A stretch of 64,000 bases of DNA from Hymenobacter negativus. GTDB taxonomy: Bacteria > Bacteroidota > Bacteroidia > Cytophagales > Hymenobacteraceae. Position 1 is the first letter of the stretch. Every line of letters starts with the position of its first letter. Positions 33,548-41,863 of this stretch are shown piece after piece. The notes beneath the pieces were generated by a model. That model saw only the letters and a program-made list of their open reading frames with translations, did no database searches and was not told the origin of the DNA. The stretch is taken from the NCBI RefSeq assembly GCF_016056375.1, contig NZ_JAEDAE010000003.1, forward strand, positions 496,001 through 560,000, written 5' to 3'. Position numbers and translations under genes: made by a program.

Positions 33548-35302
33548 GTGTTCAACTTTTTCTCTTGCTCACTTCCTGCCGCGCTGGTTCGCACCTTGCT
33601 ACCCATTCTCTTGCTGGCATTGCGCCTCCCAGCGGCGGCACAAGCGCCGGGTTGGCAGTCGGCGCGGGCCGTAGCGGTGGCCACCACGGCGGCTACGGGC
33701 AGTTTCTCGACCGTAAGTGCCACAGCCGTCGATGCGGCGGGTAATGTGTACCTAGCTGGGATTTTTGCAAATACAGTAGTGATAGGCAGAACCACGCTGA
33801 CCAGCCTCGGAGGATATGATGTGTTCGTAGCCAAGTTCAATCCGGCCAGCAACCAGTTTGTGTGGGCGCAACGGGCTGGCGGCTTGAGTAATGCCGGTGG
33901 CGCAGGCGACGATTATGCAACTGCATTGGCCGTGAGTGGTGCCAGCGTGTATGTGGCAGGGTATTTCCAAAGCCGCACGGCGGATTTTGGTCCTACTACT
34001 CTAACCAATGGAGGCGGCAATACGGTTTCTTCCGACGTCTTCGTGGCCAAACTTACCGATATGGGTAGCACGGGTGGTTTTGCCTGGGCCCAACGGGCCG
34101 GCGGCGTCGCCACCGACTATGCCAGTGCGCTGGCCGTGAGCGGTACCAGTGTGTACGTGGCGGGGTTTTTCGATAGTTCCACGGCAGATTTCGGCACTAC
34201 TACTCTGACGAAAATGGGCGGTTCCGACGTGTTCGTGGCCAAGCTCACTGACCTGGGTAGTAGTGGCAGCTTTGCCTGGGCCCAAAGGGCCGGTGGCTTG
34301 AGCATCGACCAAGCCTATGCACTGGCCGTGAGCAGCAACAGCGTGTACGTGGCGGGGCATTTTAACAGCCCGACGGCGGGTTTTGGTACCACGACTCTGA
34401 CCAATACAGCCTCTAATGGCTCTTCTGATATCTTCGTGGCTAAAATCACCGATACGGGTACTACAAGCAGCTTTGCGTGGGCGCAACGGGCCGGCGGCAT
34501 AGGAAGCGAAGGCGCTATCGCGCTGGCCGTGAGCGGCACCAACGTGTACGTGGCCGGAAATTTTTCCGGCTCTACGGTAGGTTTTGGCACTACTACCCTG
34601 ACGAATACGGGCGTCTCTAACCTATTTGTGGCTAAAATCACGGACGCGGGCAGTACGGGCGACTTCGCGTGGGCACAACGGGCCGGCGGCACGGGTGAGG
34701 ATTATGCTTCTACGCTGGCCGTAAGCGGAAGCAGCGTGTACGTAGCCGGCATTTTCGCTAGCCTTACAGTGGATTTTGGACCCACTATTCTGACCAATAC
34801 GAGTTCGAATATTGCCGATGGATTTGTGGCCAAACTCATTGATACAGGTAGCACCAGCCGCTTCGTGTGGGCACAAGGGGCCGGCGGCACGGGTGACGAT
34901 TTTGCCCACATGCTGGCCCTAAGTGGCACCAGTGTGTACGTGGCGGGGAATTTCAATAGTCCCACAGCCAATTTCGGCCCCACCATCCTCACCAACCCAA
35001 ACCCTGGCACATCCCTCGGTTTCCTTGCCTCCCTCACCGACCCCACCCTCACCACCACCGCCAACGGCCGCAACCTAGCCCCCGCCCAACTCTTTCCCAA
35101 CCCCGCCCACCACACGGCCACCCTGCGTCTGCCCGCCGGCACCGCCCCCGCGCCCCTTATCCTCACCGATGTGCTGGGCCGGGCCGTGCGCCGCTACTCC
35201 GCCCCGGCCGGCCCCGAGGCCGCGCTCGACCTGCAAGGGCTGCCCGCCAGCCTTTACCTGCTACACGGCGCCGGCCCGACCCAGCGCCTGGCGGTGGAGT
35301 AG
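33548..35302 (+). CDS. Secreted beta-propeller-repeat protein with T9SS sorting domain
   Basis: A protein of about 584 residues, starting at the GTG at 33548; TTG codons upstream are possible. The signal peptide has the core LLPILLLALRLPAAAQA. Seven tandem units of about 60-66 residues follow, each with the pattern VFVAKLTD.GS..FAWAQRAGG, ALAVSGTSVYVAG.F and FGTTTLTN. This matches SBBP-type beta-propeller repeats. The C-terminus is a T9SS type A domain (AQLFPNPAHHTATLRL, LTDVLGRAVRRY, GLPASLYLL). A seven-bladed propeller on the surface is the likely structure; the ligand is unknown. The stop is the TAG of a TAGAGAC word, as in family A repeats. Confidence 0.85.
   Translation: MFNFFSCSLPAALVRTLLPILLLALRLPAAAQAPGWQSARAVAVATTAATGSFSTVSATAVDAAGNVYLAGIFANTVVIGRTTLTSLGGYDVFVAKFNPASNQFVWAQRAGGLSNAGGAGDDYATALAVSGASVYVAGYFQSRTADFGPTTLTNGGGNTVSSDVFVAKLTDMGSTGGFAWAQRAGGVATDYASALAVSGTSVYVAGFFDSSTADFGTTTLTKMGGSDVFVAKLTDLGSSGSFAWAQRAGGLSIDQAYALAVSSNSVYVAGHFNSPTAGFGTTTLTNTASNGSSDIFVAKITDTGTTSSFAWAQRAGGIGSEGAIALAVSGTNVYVAGNFSGSTVGFGTTTLTNTGVSNLFVAKITDAGSTGDFAWAQRAGGTGEDYASTLAVSGSSVYVAGIFASLTVDFGPTILTNTSSNIADGFVAKLIDTGSTSRFVWAQGAGGTGDDFAHMLALSGTSVYVAGNFNSPTANFGPTILTNPNPGTSLGFLASLTDPTLTTTANGRNLAPAQLFPNPAHHTATLRLPAGTAPAPLILTDVLGRAVRRYSAPAGPEAALDLQGLPASLYLLHGAGPTQRLAVE
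33735..35000 (+). repeat. Seven tandem coding repeats of about 190-205 bp
   Basis: The word encoding VYVAG recurs near 33747, 33947, 34152, 34340, 34544, 34735 and 34935. Each unit also contains a GCACAACGGGCCGGCGG-like stretch encoding QRAGG. The units encode the propeller blades of the secreted protein and are similar enough at DNA level to recombine. Confidence 0.85.
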
Positions 35303-35309
35303 AGACATA

Positions 35310-35343
35310 AAAAAGCCGCTTCAATAACTGAGGCGGCTTTTTC
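35310..35343 (+). terminator. Terminator after the propeller-repeat gene
   Basis: AAAAAGCCGC (35310-35319) pairs with GCGGCTTTTT (35333-35342), with further inner pairs around loop ATAAC. Because the flanking genes converge, it may act in both directions. Confidence 0.85.
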
Positions 35344-35350
35344 GTTTATT

Positions 35351-35426
35351 TCGGCGGATTCACCAAGCCGAGCTGCGTCCACAAAATTCGACCAATCCGA
35401 AAAATCCGCCGAATCCGTGGTTCAGA
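35351..35426. repeat. Intergenic repeat, family C, copy 2
   Basis: On the minus strand this element reads TCTGAACCACGGATTCG followed by GGATT words, matching the copy at 8612-8657. Its ends (TTCGGCGGATT and AATCCGCCGAA) form an inverted repeat. It abuts the stop codon of the coiled-coil gene. Confidence 0.7.
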
Positions 35427-36377
35427 CTATTTCAGTGTGAAGGTCGTTTTGCCCATTAACTGGCCGCTTTCGTAAAGCTCCACGGTGTGCTGGCCTTTTT
35501 TGTATTCGGCGCCTTTGGCGTACACAAATTCCAGCTTCTGCCGGGTGTTGTCGTACACTACGTCTTGCTTTTGGGTGTAGAAAGCTTCCTGGCCGTCGAC
35601 GGTGAAGGTGCCGCCGCCTGTGCTCAGGTTGTAGAGGGCCGCGCCATCGGGCTCCAGAATGCGCAGGTAAATGGCTTTGGTTTCCTTGGGCGACACGTCA
35701 TTGCGGGCCAAGTTGGCGGTGATTTTAATTTTCTCCACGCGCTTGGCTTTGAATTCTTCCTTGTCGTCGTCCTTCTCTTTGTTTTTGGAGGTGATGATGG
35801 CCACATGAATGTTATCGGCCTGCAGGCGCGAGGCCACCGATACTTTCTCCGACAGCTCCTTGTTGCTGCGCACCACCGTGCTGATGGTGTCGGTCAGCTT
35901 GTTCTGCTTCTCTTTCAGCGTGGTGGTTTCGGTGTAAAGCGACTCGTTGTCCTTTTTCAGCTGGGCAATGTCGTCGTCCTTCTTGCGCAACTGGCCTTCC
36001 AGGTTCTGGGCGCGCTGCTTGAACAGGTTTTGCTGGGCAATGGAGAAGCTGCCGGCCTTGAAGGAGCGCAGTTTCAGCAGGTCGGCATTCACGCTGGCAA
36101 TCTTGGCTTCGAGCGAGTCGTTGCTCAGGCCCAAAGCTTGCAGCTCTTGGCTTTGACGCTCGAAATCAGCCTTTAGTGCTTCGTATTGCTTGATTTGTTC
36201 CTGCAGCTTGCTGTCCTTGGCTTTTACTTCGGTGGTCAGCACTTCGTTTTGCTGGCCTTTCTGCTGATTGAGGTAAAACAGAACGCCGTTGATACCCAGC
36301 AGGACCAGCACGAGGGCTACCCAGAGAAGGACGCGGCTGTTGTTGGAGCGGGGTTCGGGGGTTTCGTTCGGGTCCAT
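35427..36377 (-). CDS. Membrane-anchored coiled-coil protein of unknown function
   Basis: A 316-residue protein with a short N-terminal cytoplasmic stretch, one transmembrane segment (about 16-36, LLWVALVLVLLGINGVLFY) and a long coiled coil (40-195) rich in Gln, Lys, Glu and Leu heptads. A beta-rich C-terminal domain follows (about 200-316), with IYLRILEPDGAALYNLSTGG, DNTRQKLEFVY and a final GKTTFTLK. The layout suggests a periplasmic or cell-surface sensor or scaffold. Similar proteins occur across Cytophagales without assigned function. It is divergently transcribed from the methyltransferase at 36502. Confidence 0.8.
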   Translation of the reverse strand: MDPNETPEPRSNNSRVLLWVALVLVLLGINGVLFYLNQQKGQQNEVLTTEVKAKDSKLQEQIKQYEALKADFERQSQELQALGLSNDSLEAKIASVNADLLKLRSFKAGSFSIAQQNLFKQRAQNLEGQLRKKDDDIAQLKKDNESLYTETTTLKEKQNKLTDTISTVVRSNKELSEKVSVASRLQADNIHVAIITSKNKEKDDDKEEFKAKRVEKIKITANLARNDVSPKETKAIYLRILEPDGAALYNLSTGGGTFTVDGQEAFYTQKQDVVYDNTRQKLEFVYAKGAEYKKGQHTVELYESGQLMGKTTFTLK

Positions 36378-36438
36378 GCGGGAATAGTTAAGCGGGAGAA
36401 GCGGAAAAAAATCAAGGTTCGGGCCGTTGCGGGCCGCG

Positions 36439-36446
36439 TACCTTTG
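36439..36446 (+). promoter_or_regulatory. Bacteroidota -7 promoter box for the TPMT-like gene
   Basis: A perfect TACCTTTG lies 55 bp before the ATG at 36502. The open frame that starts at 36427 begins upstream of this box and is therefore rejected as coding. Confidence 0.65.
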
Positions 36447-36501
36447 GCGTAAAAATAGGGGACTTTATTGCCCTGGCAAGTTTGTTCTATACTTCGGCAC
36501 G

Positions 36502-37116
36502 ATGGAAACGGTTTCTGCGAACTTTGATGCGGCCTACTGGCAAGCACGTTACGCCACCGGCCGCGACGGGTGGGATGCCCACACCATCACCCCGCCGCTA
36601 CGGACCTATTTCGACCAGCTCGACGTGGCCGCGCAGCCGCGCATCCTCATCCCTGGGGCCGGCCGCGCCTACGAAGCCGAGTACCTCCACCAACTGGATT
36701 TCCGGCAGGTGTTAGTGGCCGACATCGCCCCAGAAGCGCTAGATGCCCTGGCCACCCGCGTCCCCGATTTTCCCCGGCAACACCTGCTGCTGGCCGACTT
36801 CTTTAGTCTGTCCAACGCCCCCGCCTACGATTTAATTGTGGAGCAGACGTTTTTCTGCGCTCTGAATCCCGCCCTGCGCCCGGCCTATGCCCAGCAGTGC
36901 GCCCACCTGCTGCGGCCCGGCGGCACGCTCATGGGCCTGCTGTTCGATACCGATTTCGGTGCCGTGCAGGAGCCGCCCTTCGGCGGCAGCCGGGAGGAAT
37001 ACCGGGCGTATTTCGCGCCGTATTTTGAATTCCGGCATTTCGAAACCTCTACCAATTCGCTCAAGCCTCGGCAGGGGCGGGAACTGTTCATTTGTTTGAA
37101 GCGCCATAGTAATTGA
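36502..37116 (+). CDS. Thiopurine S-methyltransferase-like SAM-dependent methyltransferase
   Basis: A 204-residue class I methyltransferase. The SAM-binding motif I is ILIPGAGRAYEAEYL (about residues 48-62), followed by VLVADIAPEAL. DLIVEQTFFCALNP and HLLRPGGTLMGLLF match the TPMT/thiol-methyltransferase family. Family members methylate thiols, halides or tellurite; the substrate here is not predictable. The N-terminal FDAAYWQARYATGRDGWD is also family-typical. A small AT-rich membrane-protein gene follows 17 bp downstream. Confidence 0.9.
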   Translation: METVSANFDAAYWQARYATGRDGWDAHTITPPLRTYFDQLDVAAQPRILIPGAGRAYEAEYLHQLDFRQVLVADIAPEALDALATRVPDFPRQHLLLADFFSLSNAPAYDLIVEQTFFCALNPALRPAYAQQCAHLLRPGGTLMGLLFDTDFGAVQEPPFGGSREEYRAYFAPYFEFRHFETSTNSLKPRQGRELFICLKRHSN

Positions 37117-37133
37117 GCCTACAGCACATTCAC

Positions 37134-37391
37134 ATGAGTAATTTTCTTCAAGCGGTGGTCAAACTCATGTTGGGCGGCATGTGGGTACTGTTGGCATTGA
37201 TGACTTGGATGTGGGGCTATGCCATATTTAAATCCATTGGTCGACTACGCACAGATACCGACGCTGGCGAGTTTTTAACTCCAAATGACGCCGATGTGTA
37301 CCCGCTTTTCTTTTTGATTTGTGCCTTCTTGCTTGTTCTGGTTACTGTCATCTCTCTTAAAGTGCGATGGCCTTGGCCAAGCTATGATTAA
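37134..37391 (+). CDS. Small two-helix membrane protein, unknown
   Basis: An 85-residue protein with two transmembrane segments (about 8-30 and 55-75) separated by a polar loop (SIGRLRTDTDAGEFLTPNDADV). The ATG at 37134 is chosen; a TTG seven codons earlier is less likely. It follows the TPMT-like gene in the same direction after 17 bp, so it could be co-transcribed. The coding sequence is clearly AT-richer than its neighbours. No family is recognised. Confidence 0.6.
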   Translation: MSNFLQAVVKLMLGGMWVLLALMTWMWGYAIFKSIGRLRTDTDAGEFLTPNDADVYPLFFLICAFLLVLVTVISLKVRWPWPSYD

Positions 37392-37447
37392 GTTTTGCTT
37401 TAAAATCTGCTGACACCTGTGTCATTCCCATCTTCAGAATCCGTTCC

Positions 37448-38305
37448 ATGCTCCAAGCCCTCGCCAACAATCTCCCGCACTTCCGCCACACCAACTCCGG
37501 CCAGTTTTTCCTCATGGCCGGTCCCTGCGTCATCGAAGGCGAAGACATGGCCCTGCGCATTGCCGAGCGCATTAAGCACATGACGGATAAGCTGCAGATT
37601 CCCTACATCTTCAAAGGCTCGTACCGCAAGGCCAACCGCTCGCGGCTGGACTCGTTCACCGGCATTGGCGACGAAACGGCGCTGCGCATTTTGCAAAAAG
37701 TGGGGCGTGAAATCGGTGTGCCCACGGTGACGGACATCCACGAATCGACCGAGGCTGCGCTGGCGGCGGAATACGTGGACGTGCTGCAAATTCCGGCCTT
37801 CCTGTGCCGACAGACCGATTTGCTGGTGGCGGCTGCCCAGACCGGCAAAGTGGTCAACATCAAAAAAGGCCAGTTCCTGAGCGGTGAGGCCATGAAATGG
37901 GCCGTGGACAAGGTGCGGCAGGCCGGCAACCCCAACGTCATCCTCACCGAGCGCGGCAACTCCTTCGGCTACTCCGAACTGGTGGTCGATTTTCGCAACC
38001 TGCCCACCATGCGCCGCTTCGAAGTGCCCGTGGTGATGGACGTGACGCACTCGCTGCAGCAGCCCAACCAGGCCAGTGGCGTGACCGGCGGCCAGCCCGC
38101 CCTCATCGAAACCATTGCCAAAGCCGCCATTGCAGTGGGTGCCGATGGCCTGTTCATCGAAACCCACCCCACGCCCGCCACGGCGCTGTCCGACGGGGCC
38201 AATATGCTGCCGCTCGACCAGCTCGAAGCCCTGCTGGTAAAACTGACGCGCGTGCGCCAGGCCATTCAGGACCAGGGCGAAGTGGAGCTGAACCAACTGC
38301 CGTAG
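37448..38305 (+). CDS. kdsA: 3-deoxy-8-phosphooctulonate synthase (KDO-8-P synthase)
   Basis: A 285-residue KdsA that condenses phosphoenolpyruvate and arabinose 5-phosphate in the pathway to KDO of lipopolysaccharide. The characteristic segments MAGPCVIEGEDMAL, FKGSYRKANRSR, DVLQIPAFLCRQTDLL, NIKKGQFL, ERGNSFGY and GLFIETHPTPATALSDG are all present. The presence of a KDO gene supports an outer membrane with lipopolysaccharide. It is convergent with the methyltransferase at 38429, with a family B repeat between them. Confidence 0.97.
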   Translation: MLQALANNLPHFRHTNSGQFFLMAGPCVIEGEDMALRIAERIKHMTDKLQIPYIFKGSYRKANRSRLDSFTGIGDETALRILQKVGREIGVPTVTDIHESTEAALAAEYVDVLQIPAFLCRQTDLLVAAAQTGKVVNIKKGQFLSGEAMKWAVDKVRQAGNPNVILTERGNSFGYSELVVDFRNLPTMRRFEVPVVMDVTHSLQQPNQASGVTGGQPALIETIAKAAIAVGADGLFIETHPTPATALSDGANMLPLDQLEALLVKLTRVRQAIQDQGEVELNQLP

Positions 38306-38326
38306 CCCCCGTAGCACGGGCTTTAG

Positions 38327-38420
38327 AACTGTCATCCTGAGCAGAGCGAAGGGCCTTATCGGGTTTGAATAATTTCATTCCTGCGTGATAAAGTCTTTCG
38401 CTCTGCTCAGAATGACAGTT
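38327..38420. repeat. Intergenic inverted repeat, family B, copy 2
   Basis: Arms 38327-38360 and 38387-38420 are imperfect inverted copies beginning AACTGTCAT and containing GAGCAGAGCGAA. The element lies exactly between two convergent genes and could fold into a terminator-like hairpin. Confidence 0.85.
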
Positions 38421-38428
38421 AGTTATAG

Positions 38429-39223
38429 TCACACCCGCAGCCAGAAATGCTGCTTGGGCTGGTTCTTTCGAAAGAAAACTAGCCCGATGTAGAATAGGTC
38501 CACCGTCACCGTCACGTCAGGATGGATTTTAATGGCATCCCAGGCCCGTTCCATTTCCTCGGACCAGTGAATGTCGTCGAACACAAACACCGATTTGTCG
38601 GTGCGGTGGGCCAGGCACTGCTCGAAATAGCGTAGCGTTGGTTCGTAGCGGTGATTGCCGTCGAAAAAGGCAAAATCGACGGGCGCGGGCAGGGTCGCCA
38701 GGGTAGGGGCAAGGGTGTCGTCAATGTTGCCCTCTACGATGCGCACATTATTGATATTCAGTGCCGAAAATGTTTCGCGAGCCACACTGGCTACATTGGG
38801 GCAGCCTTCGAAGGTGGTGACGTGGTGGCGCGAATCGGCCGCGGCCAGGTAGGCCGTGGTGAGGCCCAGCGAAGTGCCCAGCTCCAGAATAGTCGTCGGC
38901 CGGAAATAATTGACCAGCCGAAACAGCAGCTGCGCCAGATGCGGCGGTTTGGCGGCCGTGCGGGCAATGTCGGCCACGCGGCGCTGCCGGCCCGCACCGG
39001 TGTGCGAGCCCGCCCCCAAATCCGTCACGCTGATGCTGGCCGGGCTGCTGAGTAATTGCCGCCGCCGCGCCTCCACGGCCGCATAGGCTTTGTAAAGGCC
39101 CGTGTGCCGCACAGCCGAAGTGTATAGGCCGAACACAAACGGCGAGTGCAGCCCGTGGGCATTGCCCGAACGAAGCCAGAAGCGGAGGTAAGCGAGAAGC
39201 TGAAACAAGAAGCGGACGAACAA
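38429..39223 (-). CDS. SAM-dependent O-methyltransferase-like protein
   Basis: A 264-residue class I methyltransferase of the Methyltransf_24 type. An N-terminal region (YLRFWLRSGNAHGLHSPFVF) precedes the SAM-binding motif TILELGTSLGLTTAYLA (about 109-125). FAFFDGNHRYEPTLRYFEQ and FVFDDIHWSEEMERAW follow. The substrate is unknown. The start is a TTG at 39223; the region after it keeps the conserved N-terminal helix and no ATG is available. A GACCTTTG promoter-like box lies 11 bp upstream, and an inverted repeat straddles both. Confidence 0.82.
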   Translation of the reverse strand: MFVRFLFQLLAYLRFWLRSGNAHGLHSPFVFGLYTSAVRHTGLYKAYAAVEARRRQLLSSPASISVTDLGAGSHTGAGRQRRVADIARTAAKPPHLAQLLFRLVNYFRPTTILELGTSLGLTTAYLAAADSRHHVTTFEGCPNVASVARETFSALNINNVRIVEGNIDDTLAPTLATLPAPVDFAFFDGNHRYEPTLRYFEQCLAHRTDKSVFVFDDIHWSEEMERAWDAIKIHPDVTVTVDLFYIGLVFFRKNQPKQHFWLRV

Positions 39224-39258
39224 ATGCGAACCGCAAAGGTCGCACCGCCGTCCGCTTT
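39210..39258 (-). promoter_or_regulatory. Inverted repeat enclosing promoter box and start codon of the methyltransferase
   Basis: AAGCGGACG (39210-39218) pairs with CGTCCGCTT (39249-39257). Between the arms lie a GACCTTTG box (39234-39241) and the TTG start (39221-39223). It could be a terminator-like hairpin for apaG or a structure that hides the start codon; neither is proven. Confidence 0.4.
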
Positions 39259-39278
39259 TAAGAATAGAAGGAGGCTTG

Positions 39279-39665
39279 TTAATTCAAGCGATAGGGCACC
39301 ATGAGCGTGAACTCCGGAATTTCGACCGTGAATTCCTGGCCATTGGCCAAGCGCTCCATGAGGTAGGTGCCACACATCTTGCCCACGCCTGATTTCAGGT
39401 TGCAGCCGCTCACGTACTGGTGGGCTTCGCCGGGCTCCAGCACGGGCTGGCGGCCTACTACGCCTTCGCCCTCCACTTCTCGCACTACACCGTTGGCGTC
39501 GTGAATGTGCCAGTGTCGCCGCAACAGCTTCACGGTGAACTCGCTGTTGTTGCGAATGTCGATTTTATAAGCGAATACGAAATGCTCCTGGCCGGGGCTG
39601 GAGTAGTCGGGCAAGTAGTTGGTCGTAACCGAAACGGTGACGCCTTGCGTAGTGGTGGTGGGCAT
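39279..39665 (-). CDS. apaG: ApaG domain protein
   Basis: A 128-residue ApaG, a small immunoglobulin-like fold protein. The family signature is clear: VTTNYLPDYSSPGQEHFVFAY, RRHWHIHDANG, EVEGEGVVGRQPVLEPGE and YLMERLANGQEF. ApaG has been linked to cobalt/magnesium tolerance and dinucleotide-polyphosphate metabolism in enterobacteria, but its activity is not settled. The ATG at 39665 gives the usual N-terminus; the longer open frame to 39887 is not supported. It is divergent from ung. Confidence 0.92.
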   Translation of the reverse strand: MPTTTTQGVTVSVTTNYLPDYSSPGQEHFVFAYKIDIRNNSEFTVKLLRRHWHIHDANGVVREVEGEGVVGRQPVLEPGEAHQYVSGCNLKSGVGKMCGTYLMERLANGQEFTVEIPEFTLMVPYRLN

Positions 39666-39780
39666 AGTCGGCGGAGCTAAAGAGTAGCTGCGGGCGTAAC
39701 AGCCGCCCGCCAGAATTGGTTTTACGCAAATTTGGCTCCAGAACGCCGCACCAACCCCGTTTATTTTCTCAAAAACTTCA

Positions 39781-40443
39781 ATGGTAAAGATAGCCGAAAG
39801 CTGGCGGCCCGTGTTGGCCCACGAGTTCGAAAAACCGTATTTCCAGCGCCTCATTGCGTTTGTGAAGGGCGAATACGCCACCGCCACGGTCTACCCGGCC
39901 GGCTCCCAGATTTTCCATGCCTTCGAGGCCACGCCGTTTGATAAGGTCAAGGTCGTGATTCTGGGCCAGGACCCGTACCATGGTAAAAACCAGGCGCACG
40001 GCCTGTCGTTTTCGGTGCAGGACGGGCAGCGCACGCCGCCCTCGCTCGTTAATATTTTCAAGGAACTGCAGGCCGACATTCCCGGTACGCCGCCTCCCAC
40101 CAACGGCAACCTCGACCGCTGGGCCGAGCAGGGCGTGCTGCTCCTGAATGCCACCCTCACCGTGCGGGCCGCCGAGCCCGCCTCCCACCAAAAAAAAGGT
40201 TGGGAGGAGTTCACCGACGAGGTTATCCGAAAGGTTTCCAACGAGAAAGAGCACGTCGTATTTATCCTCTGGGGCGCTTACGCGGGCAAAAAGTCCGAGC
40301 TAATTGATGAGCGCAAGCACCTGATTATAAAATCAGTGCATCCATCTCCCTACGCGGCAGATAAAGGTTTCTTCGGGAGCAAACCCTTCAGTAAAGCCAA
40401 TGCCTGGCTGGTAGAGCACGGCCTGACGCCGGTGAAGTGGTAG
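39781..40443 (+). CDS. ung: Uracil-DNA glycosylase
   Basis: A 220-residue family 1 uracil-DNA glycosylase, which removes uracil from DNA as the first step of base excision repair. The water-activating loop GQDPYH (62-67) with catalytic D64, the GVLLLNATLTVR strand and the HPSPYAADKGFFG loop with the second catalytic histidine are all intact. The length is normal. It is convergent with lepB, with a family B repeat and a terminator hairpin in the 176-bp gap. Confidence 0.98.
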   Translation: MVKIAESWRPVLAHEFEKPYFQRLIAFVKGEYATATVYPAGSQIFHAFEATPFDKVKVVILGQDPYHGKNQAHGLSFSVQDGQRTPPSLVNIFKELQADIPGTPPPTNGNLDRWAEQGVLLLNATLTVRAAEPASHQKKGWEEFTDEVIRKVSNEKEHVVFILWGAYAGKKSELIDERKHLIIKSVHPSPYAADKGFFGSKPFSKANAWLVEHGLTPVKW

Positions 40444-40450
40444 GCCGCGC

Positions 40451-40615
40451 CGCCTGTCATTGCGAGCGAAGCGCGACAAACCTGGTAATGTGATAAAACC
40501 CTTCTTAACCACAGAAAGGCCCGGTACTGCAAAGTGCCGGGCCTTTCTGGTAAAAGGAAGTGTCTGGTTAATAGAGGACGGATTGCCTCGGCCTGCGGCC
40601 TCGCAATGACAGGCG
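40451..40615. repeat. Intergenic inverted repeat, family B, copy 3
   Basis: The terminal arms CGCCTGTCATTGCGAG (40451-40466) and CTCGCAATGACAGGCG (40600-40615) are perfect inverted copies. The inside words have diverged. A hairpin terminator is nested in the middle, as in copy 1. Confidence 0.85.
40512..40549. terminator. Bidirectional terminator between ung and lepB
   Basis: A 17-bp stem with one wobble pair (40512-40528 with 40533-40549) around a four-base loop, located between convergent genes. Confidence 0.85.
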
Positions 40616-40619
40616 GAGT

Positions 40620-41771
40620 CTAGTGGATGATATTAAACAGGCGGCTCCAACGGATTTTGTGCCAGAAGTCGGCGTTGGGGTCGGTGGATAGCCAGATGAG
40701 GACGGCTTTGCCTACCACGTGGTCTTCGGGCACGAAGCCCCAGAAGCGCGAATCCTCCGAGTTGTGGCGGTTGTCGCCCATCATCATGTAGTAGTTCTGC
40801 TTCACAGTGTAGCTGGTGAGCGGCTTGCCGTTCTGGTAAATCATGCCGTCCTGCCAGGTGATGCCTTGGTTGTGCTCGTAGCGGGCCACGATTTTGTAGT
40901 AGATGGCGGCGTTGGCGGGGGAAAGGGCAATGGTCTGGCCCTTCTTGGGGATGGGCAGCGGGCCGTAGTTGTCGAGGTTCCAGTTGCGCGGGGTGGCGCT
41001 CATGGCCGCCGAGCCGTGGAAATCGGCCACGTCGGGGAACAGCTGCACCTGCGGCTGCAGCACCGTCAGGGCCTTCACGTAGGGCTGCTTTTTGAAGTAG
41101 TCGGCCGCTGCCTGGGTGCAGCTGATGGTGTAGCCGTAGGTGCCCTGCGTGGGGCCGGGCACAGCCTGAGGCAGGCCGCCGGGAGCTTCGTAGTCCACCA
41201 CGCCCTGGCTGCGCAGGGCGGCCAGCACTTCATCATTGGGGTTGTCAACCTGCATGAAATAAGTGGTTTGCAGGCCGGGAGGCGTCACGCCGGGCTTTCC
41301 GTTCAGGAACACCTGGCCGTCCTTGATTTCGAGGGTATCGCCGGCGATGGCCACGCAACGCTTGATGTAGTTGGTGCGCAGGTCGGCGGGGTATTGCGTT
41401 TCGTGGGGCACGTGGAAAACCACCACGTCGTTGCGCTTGATTTCGGAGAAGCCCGGCAGCCGGTAGGTTGGCAGCTGAATGAGGTCGGAGTAGCTTTTCA
41501 AGCCCGTGCCCCACAGGGTTTGGTGCGTGAGAGGTACCTGCAGGGGCGTTTGTGGCGTAATGGGGCCGTAGTGCAGCTTGCTCACAAACAGGTAGTCGCC
41601 CACCAGCAGCGACGACTCCATGCTGGGCGAAGGAATGGTGTACGCCTCAAACGTGGCCCAGCGGATGAGCGTGGCGGCCACGATGGCAAAAATCAGCGAA
41701 TCGGCCCATTCGCGGGTTTTCGTTTTGGGGGGCTGGGGCGGGGCAGTGGGGTCGGTTTTGAGCAAGGACAT
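40620..41771 (-). CDS. lepB: Signal peptidase I
   Basis: A 383-residue S26 signal peptidase that removes signal peptides at the periplasmic face of the inner membrane. One N-terminal membrane segment (about 23-42) is followed by box B with the catalytic serine, IPSPSMESSL (S50), and by box D with the catalytic lysine, NYIKRCVAIAGDTL (K137). The last box reads MMGDNRHNSEDSRFWGFVP. A long insertion (about 165-290) lies between, as in other Bacteroidota LepB proteins. The ATG at 41771 is preferred to an upstream TTG. It is the last gene of the parB-DUF5683-dapB-lepB run. Confidence 0.96.
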   Translation of the reverse strand: MSLLKTDPTAPPQPPKTKTREWADSLIFAIVAATLIRWATFEAYTIPSPSMESSLLVGDYLFVSKLHYGPITPQTPLQVPLTHQTLWGTGLKSYSDLIQLPTYRLPGFSEIKRNDVVVFHVPHETQYPADLRTNYIKRCVAIAGDTLEIKDGQVFLNGKPGVTPPGLQTTYFMQVDNPNDEVLAALRSQGVVDYEAPGGLPQAVPGPTQGTYGYTISCTQAAADYFKKQPYVKALTVLQPQVQLFPDVADFHGSAAMSATPRNWNLDNYGPLPIPKKGQTIALSPANAAIYYKIVARYEHNQGITWQDGMIYQNGKPLTSYTVKQNYYMMMGDNRHNSEDSRFWGFVPEDHVVGKAVLIWLSTDPNADFWHKIRWSRLFNIIH

Positions 41772-41863
41772 GGGGAGCAAGCTTGGGCTTGGCAATGAAA
41801 ATCAGGCAAAGAAACGCAGCAGAACGTGAGGGCCGCGCCGCGCCGGCCCGAAAGCTGGAAGGA

